A stretch of DNA of 64,000 bases from Leptodontidium sp. MPI-SDFR-AT-0119 (GCA_020726505.1 JAHLEZ010000012.1:248001-312000), one strand, 5' to 3'; positions 45,269-57,549 are shown, numbered from the stretch's first letter. The notes: generated from the letters alone by a model not told the origin. Numbers and translations are program-made.

Positions 45269-46748
45269 GATTGCAATATGCTGTTTGCGAAGATTGCTCG
45301 ACCCCGCTGCAAGTCCCCGTCCTGGCCTCAACCTCCCAACCTTTACTGGTGATGCTACTCGTGGATCTCGTTCATGCAGGTCGCAGAGAACTTTGTACTC
45401 GATAAGCGGCGGGCGGCACTGGATGAATAGGAAAAATGAAGATGGCGATGTCCTAAGAGACAAACTGTTTTCCTATGTAGAGGTAAAGAGGGAGGGGGGG
45501 GAGGGAGGGAGGGAGTGACAAAAGGAAAGAAAGAAAGAAAGGCCCTTCGACACTTTGTCATTCATTCCTTCATGCTTGCTGAATCCGGGGTCTGGTCTGT
45601 CTGGGCGTCGCGCCAACAAGGTCCTCAATTTTCTGCGGGATGTGCAGCGCAGCGCAGCCTCATCTCAATCAACCACGAGTCAAGAAAAGGGTTAGGGATT
45701 TGCGCGGCTTTGTCAGGGCATTCGAGTCGGTTATGACTGGCGGTTTGTGGATTATGTAAACAAGTCACTCATGGTATTTACCCTTGATGACTGGACTGGA
45801 CTGGGCCACCTTTGCAGCATCAGCTCATCCATCCCCATGACCATTGAATAATTACTCATTATTCACTCTGCACAGTTTCAGCACTACACTTGTACAAGTC
45901 CTATTCCAGTGTAAGCGAGTGAGCACCTTGATGATTGAATTCTTGCGCGCATTTGGATTTGCGGCGGGCGATCAAGGTGTCTGTCTCCTGGACTGACTAT
46001 CGCAAAAGCAAGTTTGCCTTTGAAGCGGTTAGTGGAATAACACAACCTTGAAAGAATGGAAAGGATTCTTTGAGGGATTCTTTTTAGTCTATTTCAACGT
46101 CTGATATTTCTCCAGGACTCTATATTCCCAGCACTGTGTACTTCCAGCCGTCTAGTTGAAGCCGAGTGTGAGAGCGCTGTCTTCACAGTAAATTCCCTAC
46201 CCGGTCTTCAGGGGTGCATTGAGTACATTTGGAGCATTTCGTATGTCCAGCGAGCAGGTATAACTATCCTTACCCTTCTGTAAGATTTCAATGAAGTTTT
46301 GAGATGCAGTACTAAATCAGGAGCTGCAAATGGGAGATGATATCGAGATATCGAGCTAAAGAGAATGCGGGCAAGTCGCACCCTAGCGCCCTTCGGGTCC
46401 TGCCTTATTTCATCCTCTTCCTCTCCCCCATTTCCCGGACAGCCTTCTCCCGTTTGCATCATCTTTCATATCTGTAGCCAACACTTCAAACAAACATATG
46501 GGCAGACTAGGAGCAACTCGCAAATCACACGTTGGGAGTCACAAGTCATACGTCATTCACCATCAGATTGCAATCATGGCAGAAGCAGACTTAAGCCATA
46601 TTGCGCTTTCAACCAATACTGCTAATGAAGGTAGCTAAGAAACTGATAGAGCGAAAGTCTTCAAAATCTCAAATAATACCATCATTGCCTGTTTTTCGCG
46701 GCATTTATCCAGGAATCGAGAGGCTGGGCTCAGGACTGTTGTGGACAT
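45269..46748. other. intergenic region, 1.5 kb
   Basis: Transporter promoter side and the DyP 3' side. A polypurine tract (GGGAGG units followed by GAAA units) lies at about 45485-45540. No gene is supported. Confidence 0.5.
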
Positions 46749-48626
46749 TCATGCAGCCTGTGCGAATGTCTCCTGCAGAGCAGAGATCGATGGAGAGAAG
46801 AAGTACTCCCCTCCCCTCGAGATTACCCAGTCATCTGCCAGGGACAGGCGCTTTGTCTCATCATTGGCATCGAAACCGTTCATGTCGCGGCTGGGCTCTG
46901 GCTTGTTGAAATGGGCAGCGCCAATGATGGGGTCGAAGCCGGAATTTGGGGAATCTGGTTTGTTGAATGGAAATCCCGTGTTGTTCGCCCAAACTGTTTC
47001 AGTCAGAACACTTCTATGGGCTTTTCATAAGCATAACTAACATCTTTGAATGAACGAAAATCCATTCAAAAGGTTGCTCTGGTAACAAGCAAAAAGCAGG
47101 CCACGTTCGAGCTTGGGATCCGTTGAGCTTGTCGAAGTGGCTTCTTCCTCATCGGTGACTTCGGGACCATATTCTGAGTAGTGCAAGAGTCAGCGATTGC
47201 CATGTTCGAGATATTTGGGAAGTAGACAAAATATGTGTCCAAATCAACTTGAGAGATCCAGGAAAAGAATCGTGGGGTCTTCCCAACACTTACGTATCCC
47301 ACGACGGATGATGCGATGGATCTGGTGGCCCTCTTTCTTGTCTTTGAACGCGATGTCATCTCTGGGATTAGTCTTGCGAGTATGTGCTGCGTATGGGCAA
47401 TGGTTCTGTTTAACGGTCTGATCATAGCGAAAGTAGTCATTTACTGACGAGTCAGTGGCAGCGGCTTTCGCTGCGTCGAAGTCTTCTGCACGAGGGAAGT
47501 TCTCGACAGGCGCCCCTGCGTTGGCAGATCCCGTCAGTGTCTTGTTTGTGGGATTTCAGGGGATAGCATACCGCTCTTCCATCTACCGACGAGCTTGGCT
47601 CCCAAAAGCTCTGAAGTGAGTCCAGTCTTCACAGCTTGGTCATCGAGAAACTTCTGGAATTCTGGAACGTTCTGTTTGAGTTTGCGGAAGGCAAGGAAAC
47701 TTCCGTCCAAAGCCCACGATGGTCGTTGGTGCTCTAATATATCGCCCCCTCGGCCGACTAGGATTACTCCTTGGTGGACAGTGTCGGCACCACGGTGGAC
47801 GACCGTTGGAACGCCATCAACCGCGGGCTGGGCTATACCATCGGCAAATCCGAAGCTATCAATGTGTCAGCACATGTTATTTTCATTGACGCACCTACTT
47901 ACTGCTCGTGGCCAGCAATATCACCAGGTCTGACATGGCCTTCGACTTGAATCACCTCTGTGATGCTTGCTCCTTCTTCGCCGACCTTGAAGATTTTCTT
48001 GACCTTTTGAAGAGCTTCCTTGAGCTTTGGGTGACTACTACCAGCGATGAGAATCACCCCGTGGATTGACTCATCCCGGAATTTGGGCTCCCATTGACTC
48101 AAATCATCATTGAGATAACTTGATGGTTGACCCTCAATGTCTTTATCGCGGTCTTCGCCGTCGGCATCCGCAACCATGCCTTTCTCGAAGGTAGCGTCAC
48201 CTGTCTTGTCTTTGATTCCCATCTAGGTACAGGCTCAAGTCAGTGGATTTTTGTCAAACGAACACTGGGTCCGGTTGAAACTTCACTTACTGCTCGAAGG
48301 CCCTTGTGAGAGAAGGCAATGTTGATGCCACTCAACTCCAGCAATTTTGGGGCCCTGTCTTGCAATGCGGCAAGTTCCTTCTCCTTCACGATCTTCTGTC
48401 TGTCATTCTCGCACTGAGTCACGGAAGTGATGTGATGAGCAAGTTCGCCAATCCCAGTGCAGAAGTCTTTGACTAGACCCTTGTTGATTTGAAAGAAGAA
48501 GAAAATTTCTCCTTTCTTGGGAAGGCCAGACCTGGGAATAGTCAGCCTGGGTCAAATCAAAGATGATGGGTTGGAACCATACAATATGTCTCCCTGGATG
48601 TTGTCGAGATTCAATGGCGCGACCAT
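46749..48626 (-). CDS. DyP-type heme peroxidase
   Basis: Seven exons (48583-48626, 48291-48531, 47903-48222, 47572-47855, 47294-47515, 47042-47173, 46749-46993) join in frame to give 495 residues, a normal length for fungal dye-decolourising peroxidases. The start MVAPLNLDNIQGDIL contains the family's NIQGDIL block. The distal catalytic motif is GFADGIAQP (GXXDG, Asp as acid-base residue). The proximal heme region is NHCPYAAHTRKTNPR, with His as the iron ligand. GLLFACYQSNL and a GGEYFFSPS motif complete the ferredoxin-like fold. There is no signal peptide, so the enzyme is predicted to be intracellular, unlike the secreted lignin-active DyPs of basidiomycetes. The physiological substrate is unknown. 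Confidence 0.92.
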
Positions 48627-50171
48627 GTTGAGTTGAGTTTTGCGTGACGAGTGTCAAGTAGTGTCTTTCAAGTTTATGTTTGCGGGGACAAGATATGCAG
48701 ACCAGAAGTTTGATTGATTAGTGACAAGAAGATAGTTAACGCAGAGCGGAATCATGGTCTAAAAGGAAAAAATTCCCAGGCAACGACCTCCCTGAAGAGG
48801 CTGAGCTTCATGACGCAAGGAGAGGGGTTGGAAAAGATCCCGTTCGTTTGTTGACCGCCCTCCTTCAGCTGTTGTTTTCCCAGTTGACTTGCTAAGATGG
48901 TCAGCAGTCATAATGATCTGCACCTCAAGCGAGAATTACTTGTGCTTGCATCAATGGTATATCCCCTACTCAGCCTTATGCCTCAGATAGCGCTCGGCCG
49001 CAGTAGGAGGATGGTCCTCATGCCTGGCCAAATACTTGGCTGTAAAGCAGCCCAATCGGCGAGACTTTCTCGCAAAACGAGACTCGCCAGTCGGGATCCA
49101 ACCCGTGCTCCATTACTTCTTTCTGGGTTCCTGATTTGTGGCGTTGCGGCTGTCTCCACCTTGGCCCTGCTTGTCGTCGGCGAGGAACAAGACGGCCCAT
49201 ATCCGGCTTACATTTATTTACCCCAACAGTCTGAGTAAATTAATCCGTAGAGGTACAAAGTAGGGTGTGGTTCCGCCGTCGAACCCTAAAGCTTATATTG
49301 TCTACATGTCAGCAAGTAAGCCTTGCATGGGAGTCCTCCAATAGCAAGTTACAAATTCAAATGTCCAACAAGATACGAGAATGGAACACAGGTATATATG
49401 CACGCGTAATGAATGAGCAGTAGCTTTCGTGTGTTGCCTCATTTTCCCAGCGCGGGATATTACTCTTTCCTACAGCTGTTGTCGGGCCATAGAGTATGTT
49501 GTGTAATCCCAAGTGCATGCCAAGTCTTGGCCAAAAGCCAGTACCATGAACTTCGCACAGCTGAAAGGGAATCCGCAGAAAGTCGAATAAGAACTTGGAT
49601 ATTGTCAATTGTTGCACATTCTGTGCAACGTTCCTCATTTTCGGTGAGCTCTTCCAAGCGAATGGCGCTTAGATGGGCTTAATGTAGTCGGGAATTTAGC
49701 TTGGCGAGCCGTCAAAGCTGATTCTTCGTCTTCAGATTGGCGGAAAGCCGCATCTTTGGCATAAATGGTGCCGTGACGAGGGGTTATGAGATGCATAATG
49801 CCTCGCCTCGGGCGAGCGGTTCCTCCTGCGCTCAGCCCTGCGCCTCCAACATATCTTCAGCCTATTATTACTCTTCTTACTTTACTCGTACTGTTCATTG
49901 GATGACTCTGAAGCCAATCAAGACATCTCGTTTGTTTGACTGTTTTCACTGCCGTTTGATAAGATACGGTAGGTAGTCTGTTGGTACTCTCTTGCGCCTG
50001 ACTTGCAGAATCATTGCAGCCTAGGCAGCCCTCTCTTGCTCCTCTGCCGGGCGATGTGGACACATAAAACATTTTACTTGATTGGATTTACGAGCTCTTA
50101 ATAGATATCATACCAAAAGTAAGAACTACTAGACCGAGTGAGCCAAACCCCAAACGCCCCCCTCGAACATC
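48627..50171. other. intergenic region, 1.5 kb
   Basis: DyP promoter side and the SDR 3' side. A plus-strand reading frame at 48897-49238 has one hydrophobic stretch but no family features. Nothing else was seen. Confidence 0.5.
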
Positions 50172-51131
50172 TCAAATCCACCCACCCTCCTTCATCACCC
50201 CCCTCGTCCATTCCTCCAGCTTCTCCTGCTCTCCAACATCCCTCGCAGCCACATTAGGCTCCTTCACCCTCGCAAATTCGTCAAAGTACAGCCCACTCAT
50301 ATCCTGTCCGAACTCCGCACTGGCAGCCACAAAAACACTGCTCACACAGCCCTCGTCCCATGGCCTCATAACCCCAAACAGCCTCAAGAAGTAATGCAAC
50401 CAACCCAAATACCAAGGTTGCCTATTCCTCGTATTCTCGTTCATCCCCGTATCAATGAAGCCAGGATGCAAACTCCCCGTCCAGATCTCCCCCCTCCCAG
50501 CCATGGCATTCTCACTCCCTGGTCCAAACTGCGAGTGCAAACTCTTGGCATGCAGCACGTTCGCCAACTTCGCAAGACCATACCGACCAAAATCCCCAAA
50601 TACCTTGATCTCTTCAGCATCGTAGAGGATCCTAGTAGTTCCGAACGGGAATATCTGATGTCCTTCACTGGACACACTAACGATCCTCACACTACCCGGT
50701 CCATTCTCCAGAGCAGTTGCTTGCAAAGTAGGCAGCAGATGGAACGTAAGCAGCCAGTGCGCGAGGTAATTAACCTGCATCTGGCTCTCGAAGCCATCGC
50801 CCGTCACTTCATATGGGACGGCCATTATGCCCGCATTCAGTATCAACCCGTGCAGTTTCTTCTCTTGAGAAGCGAATGTCTTGGCTGCTGAGACGACGCT
50901 GGTGAGGGAATTGTGGTCGAGGATTAACGTGTGCAGGTCGGCTGAGGGGTGGATGGCTTGGATTTTGGATATTGCGGTGCTGGCTTTGGAGGCGGAGCGA
51001 GCGCCGATGTAGACTCTTGCGCCTTTGGAGGCCAGCGTTAGAGCTGTGGCGTAGCCGATTCCGGTGTTGCCTCCTGTTATGAGGTAGGTCTTGCCTTGGA
51101 GGGAGGGGAGGTTAGAAGGATTGAATGTCAT
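50172..51131 (-). CDS. short-chain dehydrogenase/reductase, retinol-dehydrogenase-like
   Basis: A single exon encodes 319 residues from the ATG at 51131 (MTFNPSNLPSLQGKTY). The classic SDR motifs are in order: the cofactor-binding TGGNTGIG near residues 19-26, LILNAGIM, the active-site Ser in VSVSSEGH, and the catalytic YGLAK (Tyr and Lys). The region after the active site (GSLHPGFIDTGM) is also typical. The family oxidises or reduces alcohols and carbonyls with NAD(P)(H); the substrate is unknown. An open frame continues 76 codons upstream to 51359 but is low-complexity and Thr/Ser/Lys-rich, so the internal start is preferred. Confidence 0.88.
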   Translation of the reverse strand: MTFNPSNLPSLQGKTYLITGGNTGIGYATALTLASKGARVYIGARSASKASTAISKIQAIHPSADLHTLILDHNSLTSVVSAAKTFASQEKKLHGLILNAGIMAVPYEVTGDGFESQMQVNYLAHWLLTFHLLPTLQATALENGPGSVRIVSVSSEGHQIFPFGTTRILYDAEEIKVFGDFGRYGLAKLANVLHAKSLHSQFGPGSENAMAGRGEIWTGSLHPGFIDTGMNENTRNRQPWYLGWLHYFLRLFGVMRPWDEGCVSSVFVAASAEFGQDMSGLYFDEFARVKEPNVAARDVGEQEKLEEWTRGVMKEGGWI

Positions 51132-52786
51132 GGTTGGGATTTTGCGTGGTGAAGTATGTGGTGGAGTCGTGGAGTGCTTCAGCTTGATCTGGGACTTTGA
51201 GGTTGCGGAAGGCAAGTCTACTTTCGTGTTCCGGTTTATGTGAGGAAATATATCCAACGATTTGACAGTATGAGTAGAAGCGTCAGAGGAAGCTGCCACA
51301 GTTTTCACGAGGAGGGCTGGATTCCTATATACATATAGAATCAGGCACCAATTTATCAATTCCAGGAAACACAGTCACGCTGTATCTTTCACTTACATAA
51401 ATTCCCCCTTCGAGGAGTCGACAATATCAACGGACACTTCATATTGTCCTCCCTGGATCTGGGGGGCGTTAGACAACTCGTGTGGTTGCGTTGGAAATGC
51501 ACGAGGTTCCCGCAAGCCGCTTGTCCTAAATAGGAAATTCCTGTAAGCCGATGAGATTGAATCGGCGTAACGAATTCTCTGTTCCTCCGAGAAGTGTGAA
51601 ATAGAGATGTTGGTTATAGGTCAGTCATATGTTTCACTGTCTTCATCCTTGGGTTTGGAGAAAGTTGGGTCCGGTGGTCTTGAGGTACTAATATTTTGTT
51701 TTTGGTGCAGTACTTACTTCAGTTACAGCGATTCTTCGATCAGGAAAGGCTTGCGTTCAACATTTGATGTTGAAGATAGCTGGCCCAGCATGAGAGAAGT
51801 TCTCTCTGGCATCAAGGTCCTGTAATCGTACAATTTCCTGCAATACATTTGTAGCCACTTTCTGCTATTCATCCTCAAGAGTCAAAAAGACCGTGGCTCC
51901 GGAATCCGGTGCACTAGACACCACGCATCACCCAAGAGTCGGAGGTGTAAATATGATGACAAAGACACTTTGCGACTCCCCAAGAGACTTGTTACCTGGT
52001 TGAAGAGGGTACCTTGCAGTTGGAAGTTGTCAACGGTGGTCATCAAATCCTCTTTGATGAGACTACCGTTGCACACTCATCAATGCCACAGCGTCCTTCC
52101 ACTACTCCCTTTATTCAATGGTCTGCAAATGGGGCCATCCACTCCCAGGGAAAGGGTAGGCTATTTATTAGTTCGCCAGATAGCCTTGTAGTAGAGACGG
52201 CCCATTTACAGACCATTGAATAAAGGGAGTATCTGTAGCATTTGTCTATGCAAATCTTAATCTGCGCAGACTCACTACTTCGTAGTCGTACTTTAATACG
52301 TCAATATACCAATCGTCTGTATGAAATAACTCTTCTGAAGGATCTTAAAATATTCTGGTCCGCCTCCAAGATCCTGGATTTGCGGACGCAGAGCAGACTG
52401 TTCAATCGTACCTCTCTCAGTAATCTTCTACAAGAGAGCTTATAAAATATTATGAACTGAAAGATATCGGAACACAAGGGGAGATGTTTAAAAAATTCCT
52501 TCGCTTGGATGAGATTTTGTCTCATATCTTGACTCGGGGTTCGTTTGAGGTTGAGTTTATTTGGAATTGGCAATGCACAGGGGTCAAGCGAGAATGATGG
52601 ATCATCAGCACTTATCTCAATTAGGAAATTTTCGTAAGTCGACCTCGCCCCACTATCCTCTCCTCTACGATCAACGACTCTCATCCATTTCTCCTCCAGG
52701 GCCCTCTCTCACATCTCTTTCTAGCAATTTTCATCATATACATCTTCGCTCGTACAGCAGACCATTCTACACTGTCGGTATCCAGA
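51132..52786. other. intergenic region containing an intact MITE
   Basis: Upstream regions of the divergent SDR and bZIP/DUF3425 genes. The one recognisable element is the MITE at 52103-52231. The remaining frames are short and without motifs. Confidence 0.55.
52103..52231. mobile_element. MITE with 31-bp terminal inverted repeats and TA flanks
   Basis: The element is 125 bp between flanking TA dinucleotides. The left end CTCCCTTTATTCAATGGTCT continues to GCAAATGGGGCC. The right end reads as its reverse complement with one substitution and one length difference (GGCCCATTTACAGACC then ATTGAATAAAGGGAG). TA target duplication and a CTCCCT terminus are typical of non-autonomous Tc1/mariner-type elements. 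The interior is about 60 bp and non-coding. A decayed relative sits at 6114-6240. The near-perfect ends suggest a fairly recent insertion. Confidence 0.85.
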
Positions 52787-54175
52787 TTGACAATGCCTCG
52801 GTCAACGATCCGCATGGATGCTTCGGCATTGCCAGACGTCTGGAATTCAGATGTCTGGAAAGTCGCAGATGACTGGACACAAGTTGACTCGAAGGAGGAG
52901 AAGAAGCGACGACAGAATCGAATTAATCAGAGAGCATATCGAAGACGAAATCAATCAAATGAAAAGCCTTCGAAACCGCAGCCCTTTCGAGTGGAGAGAT
53001 TTCGGATCACCGATTTGCCAGTCCTGGCTACGGTCCAGAAAGATAGGCTGGATGAGGTTATTAATCCCGGTTCTACTCAGCCAAAAATTCCAGAGAAGGA
53101 TCGAAATAAGCATTATGAGATCCCGGCCCCGCAAGAGCCATCGACATGCTCCGAATACATGAGGAAATTCGAGGCTAAAGCAGTTCAAGTTCTAGCCAAC
53201 AATCCACAAGAACTAGCTACTTCGTCCGGTCCGGGTGCCATATCCGGAAATAGAGCCATCTATCACGCTACTGATGTTAACCTCCTGCTGAAAGCTACAA
53301 ACCAAGTAAAGTCAAAAATCGCAGTCATCGATCCATTCGGGAGCATGAGTGCTGCTGTTTCTTACGCCACATCAGCACTGGAAACCTGGCTCCAGGACCC
53401 AAATAGTGAGCTTCCTCCTCAAGCCACACAAGAGACGGGACATTTCTACAGCAAGGACCCCTATGGGCAGGCCTTGTTCCGTATATCCTTCGGACAGTTG
53501 ACCTCCCCAGCTTCTCCTGAAAACGCAATTCTCAATTCGAACACCCCGCCACTTAACCCCAATAGCTTCCCGGTTTCATCCGACCACCTTCTGCGACTCA
53601 TTCACTTCAACGTCTTCCGCGGTCTGATCACCAACAAAGCTCTCCTCTACGGGCGAACTTTCCAGACGAAAGTCAACCTCGACTTCGTTCTCCCGGAGTC
53701 CAGGAATCTTTGTGACGGGCTGGCTCTCATTCGGTCTAAGCCAGGCCAAGCTTTGCCCACTTCTCTCTCTCCCACGTACGTACAAGCGAGCATAGCTCAT
53801 TCGCCTTGGATCAACATGTTTCCCTTTCCCGCGCTTCGAGATAACCTCATCAAGGCCGAGAAGGATTTCGATCACGAGGATCTGTTCTTTGATCTCTTTG
53901 GTGAAATGTTCATCTGCCGAGCAATCGAACCTATTTCGAAAGAGGTCAGGGTTGCAGAGGATGAGCTTGAGGACGATGTTACCGCGAGGAGGAAGGGTCT
54001 TATTATTTGGGGTGAGCCGTGGGATGCGAACAGTTGGGAGGCCACTCCTGGATTTGTTAATAAGTGGACTTGGTTGTTGAGGAACAATCATGATTTGATT
54101 GAATCGACAAATCGCTGGAGGGCGAAGAGGGATGAGAAGCCCCTGGCTTTCCCCTTTCCTAACATCTCTGATTAG
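52787..54175 (+). CDS. bZIP-type protein with DUF3425 domain
   Basis: A single exon encodes 462 residues from the ATG at 52787; alternative starts at 52793 and 52814 are possible. A basic region at about 37-54 (KEEKKRRQNRINQRAYRRR) has the bZIP N-x7-R core, but no heptad of leucines follows. This is common in DUF3425 proteins. The DUF3425 region occupies about 250-450: HLLRLIHFNVFRGLITNKALL, SPWINMFPFPALRDNLI, DLFGEMF, GLIIWGEPWDANSWE and FVNKWTWLL. Family members are thought to act as nuclear regulators in filamentous ascomycetes, with few studied. No target can be named. The intact MITE lies about 0.55 kb upstream. Confidence 0.87.
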   Translation: MTMPRSTIRMDASALPDVWNSDVWKVADDWTQVDSKEEKKRRQNRINQRAYRRRNQSNEKPSKPQPFRVERFRITDLPVLATVQKDRLDEVINPGSTQPKIPEKDRNKHYEIPAPQEPSTCSEYMRKFEAKAVQVLANNPQELATSSGPGAISGNRAIYHATDVNLLLKATNQVKSKIAVIDPFGSMSAAVSYATSALETWLQDPNSELPPQATQETGHFYSKDPYGQALFRISFGQLTSPASPENAILNSNTPPLNPNSFPVSSDHLLRLIHFNVFRGLITNKALLYGRTFQTKVNLDFVLPESRNLCDGLALIRSKPGQALPTSLSPTYVQASIAHSPWINMFPFPALRDNLIKAEKDFDHEDLFFDLFGEMFICRAIEPISKEVRVAEDELEDDVTARRKGLIIWGEPWDANSWEATPGFVNKWTWLLRNNHDLIESTNRWRAKRDEKPLAFPFPNISD

Positions 54176-55375
54176 TGGGAACTAGAAGTACTGCTGTATA
54201 AGCGATGCAATGTAACACTCTATATCATAAATTTCTGTGAGCATCCGTTGGATCTTGGTCAACCTCGTGAGCCAGACAAATATTCCAACTTCGCATCAGA
54301 TGCTAGACTTGAGCCAAGACCAGAAACTTATCCCTTTTACACATTCTATTCATGCCTGGCTGCATCTTGGGATTATTTAGACAGATTTGACCTCGAGCAC
54401 TTGCTATGGCTGGGTTCTTGTATGTATACGAAAGCCACTGGACCAGAATTTGGTGTGCAAGAGGGTCCAGGCTAGCCATCGCCAAGATAGGTGATAAGGG
54501 GACCTCGCTAAAGAAATTCATAGCAAATCGAAGATTGAGGTCCTCTTATAATGCTCTCAATGTGTTCCAGATTTCTTGAGTCATTAGGGGGAAAGTAGTG
54601 ACTACTCTTGACAAGTATGCAGGGTTTTCAAAGCTGTGCTGTATGCGGACATGTCACAACATCGAAGTGACATTTGTCGATGTCAGGACAATCGCCAAAT
54701 CGACAATAGAAAACAGTGCTACTCGTACGGGGTTCTGGCATTCCTCCGATGTTCCTGGATTTCAAACCTGTCCTCCCTCTTGCTGCCGAAATTGGGTTGC
54801 TAGCAAAACAGGGACTTGTTACAGTAAGAGAAATGATAGCTACGTTTTAAAATCTAAGTTTTCGTTCCGTTTTTCTCTGATGTCTTTGGGGTCAGTCCTA
54901 AACCGGCATGGTGGATGTTCTTCTTCCTGCTCTCGATGGCAATTGCAGTAACTGACGCAGAATCAAAGTTTGAAGCAAAAGTCATTCGCTCTGACCCCTT
55001 TCTACACCTTTCTTTCTACTTAACTAGCCGAACCGGGATTTCGACGGGCAGTTGCCGCTTTCAAAACCATCAAGTATGAAAGGCATGCCCTAAGCCTGCA
55101 TACAGTATCTAACGCGAGTCGAGAGAAACCAAACAAAGTTTCGGATTCGCAAGAACACTAAGTGAAACCACGTTGCCAATCCGACACGTGATCGATCTGA
55201 TTTTGAAGCGGGGTGCGACGCGCGCTCACTCCTCAAACAAGCCACAGCAACTCAGCCAGCAGCAGCATCAAACCCCTCAGAAACTCACATCGTCAATCAC
55301 CGCCTAGATACCAGGGACCGTAACCCTCCGGAGGATCTTCTTCATTGTCAACTTGGCCCCACTAAGTATATCAGC
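54176..55375. other. intergenic region, 1.2 kb
   Basis: No gene is supported between the DUF3425 gene and the Zn2Cys6 start. A plus-strand frame at 54598-54951 lacks any family feature. The last 200 bases should contain the Zn2Cys6 promoter. Confidence 0.5.
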
Positions 55376-57462
55376 ATGGCAGACACCGGACCTGACTCAA
55401 ACTCCACGGCTGGTCGGATGGCCTGCGCTTTCTGCCGCAGACGCAAACTGAAGTGCAACAAAGAACTACCCAAGTGTCAGTCATGCTTGAAATTTGGCTT
55501 CGACTGTGAATATGTGACTCCTGGTACCCCAGGAGGAACGAAGAAGTTGGAAGGGGAAAGGTCGTCACGTGTACGCCAGCTTGAGAGTCGTCTTGGTTCG
55601 TATTGCAGACACGAACCCGAGTACGGATCGTAGACGGAGTACTGACTCAGAATAGTACGGGTCGAGCAACTGCTCCGAGCCAAGAATCAGCAGCAAGGGC
55701 AAAGTTCCTCAGCGCTTGCCCTGGAGGCTGGTGCTGTGAAGACCGAGTCAGATGAGGTCTCGTTAGATGATGGCACTGCCGCGGCCTTGTAAGTGCTCCC
55801 ATTTATAAGCCAGGCACTTCCTATTAACAATAGAATACAAGAGAACATATCTTCTTCGAGTTCGTTTATCCAGCAGTGAACATAATACATCCAGAAAAAT
55901 ATGCTCAACGTCGTCCACCCGCATATCTCCAACACGCAATTTACGCTGTATCGGCTGGCATAACTGATGAGTATTCAGAGCACCGAGAGAAACTCTACAA
56001 GTCTTCACGAAAGCTACTCCAGGAAGCAGAGCTTCAAGACAAGAAACTTGACAGCCTGAGTCTGGCTCATGCTCAATCCTGGATTTTGATATCCTTCTAC
56101 GAGATCTTACAGGGGTACTTTCATAGGGCCTGGATGAGCTCATCCCGAGCAGTGCGTTTAGTTCAGATGATGAAGCTTCATCGGATCGATGCAGTGCTGC
56201 AAACCACAGATCCCAGTCTTATTCTTATTCAAGCAGCCAAGGACTTGACTGAAGTCGAGGAAAGAAGAAGAGTCTTCTGGATGGCCTTCTTGATGGACCG
56301 CTACAGCTGTATTTCGATGGGGTGGCCGACTTTGATTGACGAAAGAGATGTATGTCCTGAATTCTACTCGTATCGTAGAGCCAAGGTTAATTTGTATAGA
56401 TACGGACTTACCTGCCTGTCTCCAATGAGGCATTTGCGAATTCGGAAGCGGAGCAGCGCATCTTTCTCCCTCAAGCGAAATCTGCCCAAGAACCTGAACA
56501 TATATCGACTTTTGCCTGTCAGATCATTTTGTCCTCTCTATGCGGAAACAAATTGAGCGAGCTTCAACGTTTTGATCCGAACGTGCCAGCAACTCAGCCC
56601 CTTGGCAATGCCTGGTTGAAACCACAGAGGCTCAATGATCCACTCACTACGATTTTCTGCGTGCCCCAGTATCTTACATCCCGTCCATCGCAACTGAGTC
56701 CTGCGAGCGTGTTTTTGGATATATTCGCTGCTGCTACTACAATCTGCGTCCATCGTTCAGCACAATCACAAGTGAGAGAAGACCCGGTCTCTGCTGAAAT
56801 TATATCCCAGAGCAGGAAGCAGTGTCTTGAAGTCGCCTTCAACGTCTTCAGGCTGATGGAGATGACCTGTCATTGGGACCTCCGCGTAGTGAGTTGTACT
56901 CAAGTCACTTGTCAAAGCTTACCCATCAATGCTAATTTTCGAAGTTTTACCTTGGTTTCCCATTCTGTCTATACAACGCCGTGACCGTTTTCGCCAGCTT
57001 CTGGCTCGAGCAACAAGTAGAACTCTATGAGAGACCGCTACGATTTCTTCTCAAATGCATAGAGTCGTTCAAGAATATGCCTCTGGCGACGATTCTTACT
57101 GCAGATGTTGAAGCGGAATTCCCGGGTCTGATAGATCGACTCAACAGTTGTCTTGTGCAAGATGTAAGCTGTCTCACCCTCTCATATTCGTAGCATATTG
57201 ACTCTCTTGGACGCAGGGTACATCCGATAACTCACAATTCGCCCCTCCAATACAACTCCAGGCAATTGGCCATTTCTCCGCTTCTGGTTCTTCTCTGGAT
57301 ATGAGTTTTGCGGATGATTTCGGAGAAATGGGGAACTTTGATCAATTATATGGTGCAGAGACATGGGATATCGATGACTCGATCCTGAGCACAATGGGAG
57401 CAATTCCGCCGACCAAATTCGACAACTGGGACAACGATCTTGACAAGGGGCCGAGTTTCTAA
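55376..57462 (+). CDS. Zn2Cys6 transcription factor with Fungal_trans domain
   Basis: Six exons (55376-55595, 55656-55788, 55842-56349, 56400-56885, 56945-57163, 57217-57462) join in frame to give 603 residues. The zinc cluster is at about 17-45 (CAFCRRRKLKCNKELPKCQ, then C-x6-C), followed by a short coiled-coil linker (RQLESRLVRVEQLLRAKNQ) that suggests dimer formation. The fungal regulator domain spans about 120-450: HIFFEFVYPAVNIIHP, RAWMSSSRAVRLVQMMKLH, EERRRVFWMAFLMDRYSC and WPTLIDERD. An acidic C-terminus (DIDDSILSTMGAIPP) is a likely activation segment. The first intron starts with GTTCGT. The stop codon is only 87 bp from the convergent ceramidase stop. Its targets may include its neighbours, but that is inference. 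Confidence 0.9.
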
Positions 57463-57549
57463 GCTTCCTAACCTGTTCCCTCATTCATCAACCTAGACGT
57501 TCTATGCTACTCTATCCCAACTCGAGTGTGCACCATTTCGCCAAATCTA

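Noticed and set aside
48897..49238. 113-codon plus-strand frame with one hydrophobic stretch
   Set aside because: No recognisable domain; it lies in the DyP promoter region and has ordinary intergenic character.
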